From: Heterocephalus glaber
Lineage: Eukaryota > Chordata > Mammalia > Rodentia > Bathyergidae
NCBI RefSeq assembly: GCF_000247695.1
Contig: NW_004624732.1
Location: forward strand, 16,612,930 to 16,676,929
Reading direction: 5' to 3'
Length of the DNA stretch: 64,000 nucleotides
Part shown: positions 58,061 to 64,000 of the stretch, in pieces
Position numbering within the stretch: position 1 is the stretch's first letter
Layout of the letters: every line of letters begins with the position of its first letter
Translations under genes and position numbers: made by a program
Notes under the pieces: model-generated
What the model saw: only the letters and a program-made list of their open reading frames with translations
Told to the model about the DNA's origin: nothing
Databases searched by the model: none

Positions 58061-58555
58061 AAGCTGATAAAGAGAGGAGGAATGGTTATTACTTGCAGAA
58101 AGTACAAAAATCAAGAGGGATCTTTCCCAAAGCAGTGTCCTCGCAAAGAAAACAAGGGGCTGTAGCTGAGAAGACCCATGGGTGTTCACATTGGAGATTC
58201 TTGGTCACACATGGAGGAGGGCACATTCCTTGAGGTCATGCTTCTGTGTACATCACACATTCAGAAACAGCAGACAGGAATGCCTCCTAGGCAAAGAATT
58301 GGGCACTATAATAAGAAAATTTTACTCTAGGTCACTTAGAAGCAGGTAGGAGTGACTCCGTGATTGTGGTTGGTTTCTAGTGGTTTTCTCTGCAGGGCCT
58401 TGTCTGAAACAAACGTACTTAGGAAGGAGTGCTAGCATTCATTTAGAGAGTCCTCAGTACAAGAGCTTCCCTGAAAGTTCCTGCTAGAAGTCAACAAGAC
58501 CCCTTGCCAGTACACAGTTTTTCATCATTTTAACTGAAAATTGTAACATACCTTT
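58061..58555. other. No gene seen
   Basis: Unique-looking DNA without a supported frame. Confidence 0.4.
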
Positions 58556-58559
58556 TTTT

Positions 58560-59650
58560 ATAGGTACTATAGTAATTCTAATTTGCTTTCTCCTCCTGCA
58601 AGGAAACCAGCATGCTCTTCCTGTCCTCCAGATGTGTCCCCTTCACCTCCATTTATTTTGATATAGTATTTTACACATCTTAGTCATAAACTCATGGAAA
58701 ATATTATTTACTGTTATTCTTAGATTTACATATGTAGTTACTCACTCATTCTATATTCTTTTGCACCTCAATAGCTCCAGTTTTAATAATCTTTCTGAAA
58801 TACCTCCTTAGATTTTTTCTTCAGAAAATGCTAATGAGTAGTGAACTGTCACAGTCTTTGTACATATGAAAAATCTTTGTCTTGTCTTTCTTTTCGGATG
58901 ATAGTTTATTGGGAGTGGCATTATTGTTAACAGTTCATTCCCTTTCCACCTTATACATTTGATTCCATTGCCTATGGGAACTTCTATATCTGATAGAAGC
59001 AGGTGCTAATCTGAAAGTTTCCCTTTGGCTTTCAGGTCTTTCCTTTATGGTAGCTGTGAGAATTTTCACTTTTTTATTTCTTATTCTACAATTTCACCAT
59101 AATGTTTCTAGGCAAGTTTTAATTTTTAATTTTCATGCTTAAAACTCAATGTGCTCTTCAATATTCAGAATTTCTATGTTTTTAAATACTGTCGCTTTCT
59201 CATCCTAATTATTGCTTCTGTATCTCTCAAATTATCTTTCTTTTTCTTTCTGTACAGAATTCTGATAAATTACATTGTATTTTTCCAGTTCATTAATTCT
59301 CTCTTAAGATTAGTTATCTATTAAATAGATTATTAATCTGTTAAAGATATTATTTACCTGTAGATTATATATCTATTAGATTATTTATCTATTAAAGACA
59401 TTATTTTTCTTTAATTCCAATGATTCTGTTTCACTTCCAGAAGTATTTGATTCTTTCCCATCACTGCCTGTTCTTTTAATGCTTATAGATTCTTTCCTTT
59501 TTTGTCTCATTTAATATTTAGACACATTTGCCCTAACTCTTCTAGCTCTTCAGGAATAAAGGCTCCCATTTCTTTCATCTATTGACTCTTAAGTTTCCTC
59601 ACTTACTCTGGGCTCATCTGTGAGCTCATCTTCAGCAGAAGTCACCTTCT
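58560..59650 (-). mobile_element. Old L1 (L1ME 5'-end type), minus strand
   Basis: TTTGGCTTTCAGGTC, TAATGTTTCTAGGCAAG, a run of TTATCTATTA-like repeats (59310-59400) and CTCTGGGCTCATCTGTGAGC match the antisense of an old L1 5' region as I recall it. It resembles 45.2-46.0 kb in type. Confidence 0.6.
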
Positions 59651-61365
59651 GTAGGAGTCCAGGACGAGTCCTAATCTCTGAAGCTGTTCTGTGGGGAGCT
59701 TAACACCTGCTTCTGCCAGAGCCCTGCAGTCAAGAGATCAACTTGTAATTGCTTTTGTTTAACCTTGAGACTTAGATGGTGTGAATCGGAGCGCCACATC
59801 TCTGTATAACAAAGGCTTGAATTTCAGCTTCTGGAAAGTAACTTTTCCTGTCACAATCTGTGCCACAGCCCTGAGTTGTGCTGCTCCTCCTCATGTAGGG
59901 TTTCATTCACAAGGAGCTTGGTTTTCTCCACCACAGCATCTGAGTCTCTGCTTGGCATCCATTTCTACACAGCACTGAAAACCTTCCCACAAGGGTCAGA
60001 CTTACCGCTTCCACGGTGGCTCTCCTTTACAGCTTTGAGTACCTCCCTTTTTTATGGCTCCTAGTGATCCCTCTTTCCTGCACTAAAGCTTGGGCTTCTT
60101 GAAATATTTTATTTCATCTGTCTCGAGTAAAGGAATTCAGGAATTCTAGTCAAAAAAGTAAGTGGACATGTCTAGTAAAATGTCTAATAGACACCTCAAT
60201 TTCCCCCCAACCACAACCTGTCAGTCTGTTCCATATCAGTAAATGATGCTGACAGCCATCCACTTGCTTGAAGCCACAGGAAATAGAGTTTTTAGCACTA
60301 TTTGGTCCAGCACCACCACCAGAAGCCTGAGTCAAGCCATGGTGGCTGTCATTGTGCTGTCCACATGGCTCCTCTGTCATAAAAGGTACTGTGTCATCCT
60401 GCTGCTAAGCTGACAAGTCCCATTGGCAGTCACCAGAAGCCCCTGGGCACTGGCCTGGGATGTGCATTCAGAAGCAGAAGCATAACCTGGTGTTCCTTAC
60501 CCGCAAGAAATTCCTTTTGCCTCCTACTAGGTTATCACAGCCATTTATTTAATTGCACCAGAAATCATCAATCCCTCTGATCTACAATTTCCAAAATCTA
60601 TTTTCACCCTCTTAAAGATTGGTCTAACAGAAACCCATGGTCCCACTGGTGTTTACAGTCTGGTCCTCATTTTCCTGCTGTGAACCTGAGCTGCCTCCTT
60701 CTTGCCTTCTCACTTGGGCTGCTTCTCTGTTTCCTAAGCATGTTGTATCTACCCTTCCCATTTAGGAGGTTTTGATTTTAATAACAATCATGGCCATAGA
60801 ACAGGAAGTGGGACACTGTGCTTTCTCTCTGTCACTTTCTAACTTTACACCATATGCCATCAACAGTTGGACTCTGTCAGCAAAGCTTTTTAATTTTTTA
60901 AATTTTTTTTCTTCTGTGAACTTCTGATCTCCTGTCTTCCTTAGAACTTTATTCCAGATTTTTGCCATGCTTTGGCATTTGTCTTTGATGATACTGACTC
61001 TTTTCTTAGCTCCCATGTCAGAATGGCCTTTTCCTATCTCAGCTCTCACTAAGTCTGATTTTGGACTTCTCTTCATCACTCAGACCCTTAATCAAGAGTG
61101 ACCCCAGGCTTCACACTCAGCTCTTTCTTCTTCTCTCTCTATACTGTCTCTGTAGTGTTTGCATCTTGTCCTATGACTTTAGAATCAGATATATTCTGAT
61201 GAGTCCACATCGGCTCATATTCTCACTCTTTAACACCAAATTCATTTATCTGATAGTATATTTGATCTCTCTATTGGGATATCTTAATAAACATCTTAGT
61301 CCCAGTCCCCATTCCTGGCCTCCCTGTGTTTCCTGTTTTAATAAATGAGTCAACATTCAACCAGT
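59651..61365. other. No firm gene; a Lys-rich minus-strand frame at 60762-61079
   Basis: The 105-codon minus-strand frame is basic (many Lys, with KKRVSI and EEKKFKKLKSF stretches) and has no transmembrane part. I cannot place it in a family. It could be a decayed transposase or pseudogene piece, or chance in A/T-rich DNA. Confidence 0.25.
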
Positions 61366-61570
61366 GGCTCAAGCTGTAATCCCAGAGTCACTCTTGTGAC
61401 CATCTTTCCTTACATTTTACATTCAATCCACCAGCTAAGTCTGACACCTCCATGTACAAAGTACATCTAAAGTCCAATATTCTTCCTATCTCCAGCCCTT
61501 ACAATGTGATATCGTCTTAGCTATCCTCCCTACTTGCACTTTGGCTTATAATCTGTTCTCCACACAAAAG
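61366..61570 (+). repeat. Old interspersed repeat, family not assigned
   Basis: The sequence CATTCAATCCACCAGC, then CCTCCCTACTTGCACTTTGGC and TGTTCTCCACAC is in a mammal-wide repeat order I recognise but cannot name with confidence. Confidence 0.4.
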
Positions 61571-62397
61571 GATTTTTTTCCACATGGTTTACAGTATCAC
61601 ATATGGACCTTTCCCAGCCATGTGAAATTGTCTATAGTATGGTTGGTAATTGACTTTCAATTGAAACCTCCAAATTCCCAGCTAGTTGATACACAGGGTT
61701 GTGCAGGATTTTCATTAACAATCATGTGACCCTTCCATTTTATAGAACTGATGATGTGTTATCATCAGGTTTACTTTATTTTATGATTCCTTTAGTAGTA
61801 GTTCTATCCAACTAATTACCATACACGCATTGCTATTTCTTGATTTTTCAATATGGTCATTGTCAATTGACTGTTCACAGGGGAAGATGGTATCCATTTC
61901 TCCTATGCCCCATCCTGTGCACATAGCATTCAAATCCTTGCCTGATCCAACTTGATTCCCTAATAATTTTAGTTAGATCAGTATTTGATCATCATATCAT
62001 TACAACTAGCTAAATGCTCTTCACTGCTGAGTCATGTGCTATACCATAACTGCTTTTCATTTACTGTGTAATACATTGCTATTCCTAACATTAATCATTA
62101 CACTGTCATTTCATTTACTAACTTTTTCTTTGTGTTCTTGCCCTATTGTACAAATCTCACCTCATTATATTCAAGCACATCATGATGACAAATCTCAACT
62201 GGAAATTTCTGTCTGATTGGTCACTTCATTTTTATTTTATTTTTGTTTTAACTTTTTTATTATAAAAACTTTTAAACTTACATAAAGTAGACTACTATCA
62301 CAAAATTTACATACCTACATTTTTCTGGAATATTTTAAAGAAATTTCAATGCATCATATTATTTCACCCATAAATACTTCAATAAGTACCTCTAATT
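61571..62397. other. AT-rich DNA, no gene seen
   Basis: Low-complexity A/T-rich sequence with chance frames up to 60 codons. Confidence 0.4.
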
Positions 62398-62411
62398 TAT
62401 AAGCACTTTTA

Positions 62412-62559
62412 TTTTTTTGTTTATTTGCTTGTTTGCTTTTTGCGATTTTTTTTGTTTTGTTTTGTTCATTTGTTTGTTTGGTTTTGGTACCAGGGATCAA
62501 ACTTGGGACCTTGCACTTGTGAGGCAGGCGCCAGAACCACCGAGTTGAATCCCCTGCCC
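62412..62559 (-). mobile_element. tRNA-derived ID-like SINE, minus strand
   Basis: Read on the minus strand: GGGCAGGGGATTCAACTCGG, then CACAAGTGCAAGG, GTTTGATCCC and GGTACC, with a long CAAAA-type tail. It is flanked by a perfect 14-bp duplication TATAAGCACTTTTA (62398-62411 and 62560-62573), so it is a young insertion. Confidence 0.95.
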
Positions 62560-62690
62560 TATAAGCACTTTTAAGAAGAGTAACCACCATGCTATTATAA
62601 AACACAGTAAAATAATAATTTCTTAATATCACCTGATAATTGGCATAAGTTCAAATGTTATGTGGATCTCCAATGTTTGGAGATTGAATT

Positions 62691-62710
62691 TTGTTTGTTT
62701 GTTTGTTTGA
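62691..62710. repeat. (GTTT)n microsatellite
   Basis: About five GTTT units. Confidence 0.9.
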
Positions 62711-62902
62711 ATTAGGATCCAAATTAGGACCTAGCACTGGATTTCTTTGTCTTTCACATGTCTCTTTTTCTTTAACAGCCCTTTCACCATTATTCTGAAT
62801 GGCCCTGATTTGCTAGAGAAATCAAGTCAGTTGTCTTGGAAAATGTCTCATACTGTAAAATCAGGCAGATTGCTTCCACCAGGCAGCATCTAACTGGTTT
62901 CT

Positions 62903-63295
62903 TTCAGGTAAAAGAGCCAAAAACCAAGATCAGACCAGAACCACAACAAGCCTTTAATGTAGGGATGATCTGCCGGGCTGACTCCAAACAAAGGACAGAG
63001 AGCAATATGGCCGGGACATGGAGTGCTTCTTATAGGAGCTGGGGTGGGGCTTGTAGGATCTGGGGTAGGGTTGAGTGGTGTAGTGGCTAGGGATTGGAGG
63101 GCCCTGTGACATCCTAGTTTCTAGCATGTAGCAAGTATCAGGTTATTCTTTTGGCAGGAAGAGGGGCACGTTGGGAAGAAGAAGGTTGTCTTTTGACAAG
63201 TGAAGTCATATTTTTAAGTGGGATGTGGGGTATTATGGGAAGGAGAAGGCTGCCATTTTATGTAGCAGCCATCTTAAGGCAAGGGAAATCTAACA
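62903..63295 (-). mobile_element. Solo ERV LTR, minus strand
   Basis: On the minus strand it opens TGTTAGATTTCCC and has a TATA-like CCTATAAGAAG and an ATTAAAGGC signal before its end. GTTTCTTTC occurs at both edges (62897-62905 and 63296-63304), so a target duplication of about 6 bp is likely and the exact left edge is uncertain by a few bases. No internal sequence remains. Confidence 0.75.
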
Positions 63296-63299
63296 GTTT

Positions 63300-63526
63300 C
63301 TTTCCTCTTGTAGTTTCTGTACACCAGTAGTCAGATGTGCAGCAGTGAGTCCCAGCCTGCACTGCAGTGTAGGTTGCTTGGAGGGTTCCTTATAACCTCA
63401 GGGCTCAGGCCACATTGCAAGCCAGTTATATCAGACCTTCAGGCCAAGACCCAAGCACCAGCCTAATACAGTGCCCTTGCCAGTCTTCAGGGGCACTCGT
63501 ATCTGAAATTGCCCTCCTCCATGGTA
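63300..63526. other. No gene seen
   Basis: Short unique stretch. Confidence 0.4.
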
Positions 63527-63690
63527 CTGCTTCTCAACACATATAGGTCAGTGGAGTCTCCAGTGCTGGGACACTTGTTAAATGCAAATTCCCAGGCCCA
63601 GCCCAGGCTACTGAGCCTGACATTCTGGGGCTGAAGCCTCGCAATTGGCTTTAACAAGCCTTCCAGGGTTAACATTTGAAAACCACTGCT
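63527..63690 (+). mobile_element. MER5A-type hAT (Charlie) MITE
   Basis: TGCTTCTCAACACATATAGG to GAAAACCACTGCTGTA. The interior CTTGTTAAATGCAAATTCCC, CATTCTGGGGCTGAAGCC and TTTAACAAGCC follow MER5A; the ends are short inverted repeats. Confidence 0.8.
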
Positions 63691-63749
63691 GTAGGGGTTT
63701 GATCTGATTCAACTCAATCTGTGCATCATAAGGCACCAGTTATTTGCTT

Positions 63750-63905
63750 TTGAGGAGGCTCCCATCCTCAACTGCACAGTAGAATCATGGCAGGGTGCTC
63801 ATAACTGGGACTCTGGCCCAGCAGGCCATCTAAATCTCAGGATCTGAGAGTAAAAATCCAAGCTACCTGTTTTTAAAACTTCCATATGATTGTGACCCAA
63901 GCAGA
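63750..63905 (+). mobile_element. MER5-related hAT fragment
   Basis: AGAATCATGGCAGGGTGCTC, TCAGGATCTGAGAGT and GTTTTTAAAACTTCC fit a MER5/MER3-like element; no clear ends. Confidence 0.5.
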
Positions 63906-64000
63906 GGAGAAGTAAGGAATATCTGAAAAAAGGGTCATTATGTAAATGGTGCTAGGAGTCACTTATGAATTTGGGTGCTCAGCCTGACCCCTACAGGGTA

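Overview
This window is non-coding mammalian DNA, most likely from a rodent. The evidence is a B1-type (7SL-derived) SINE with the internal duplication typical of rodent B1, four copies or fragments of a tRNA-derived ID-like SINE, MaLR LTRs, and old mammal-wide repeats (MIR, L2, L1M, Tigger, MER5). I saw no B2 or B4 SINEs, so a rodent outside the mouse/rat group is plausible, but I cannot name the species. I found no multi-exon protein-coding gene, tRNA or rRNA gene, CRISPR array, or any bacterial or phage feature.

Layout. 0-5.4 kb: two minisatellites, a Tigger1 transposon relic, an L2 piece, a (CTG)15 tract, then GC-richer unique DNA with one 247-codon open frame of doubtful meaning. 5.4-11.4 kb: a complete but essentially non-coding LTR provirus with two LTRs, a Lys-type primer site, a splice donor, a polypurine tract and a near-perfect 6-bp target duplication. 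11.5-24.9 kb: mostly unique sequence with two ID-like SINEs, L1/L2/MIR pieces, a minus-strand ERV LTR, a MaLR LTR and a 52-bp duplicated segment. 24.9-26.6 kb: the 3' end of an old L1. 28-32.3 kb: L2, an ID fragment, MaLR LTR and internal sequence, a second MaLR LTR, and a B1.

34.4-46 kb is a nested repeat cluster. An ancient minus-strand L1 was broken first by a MaLR LTR and then by a class I (gamma-type) provirus with a perfect 5-bp target duplication. The provirus keeps only decayed pieces of gag, pol and env and carries a second MaLR LTR, inverted and about 97% identical to the neighbouring one. A further LTR-like block lies in the L1 at 43.6 kb. 46-56 kb is mainly unique DNA with two Tigger-type MITEs and AT-rich, homeobox-motif-rich blocks that look like possible enhancers.

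56.4-57.3 kb holds the one recognisable host coding sequence: a 5'-truncated, intronless SUMO2 retrocopy on the minus strand with an open frame through the conserved beta-grasp and the C-terminal GGVY. 58-64 kb has MaLR and L1 pieces, an ID SINE with a perfect 14-bp duplication, a solo LTR and MER5 copies.

Nothing here works as a gene system. The main interest is genome archaeology: a non-coding provirus family, a chimeric junction in an integrase region, a templated quasipalindrome in an LTR, and an intact truncated SUMO frame. Family names are from memory of consensus sequences, not from a database search.
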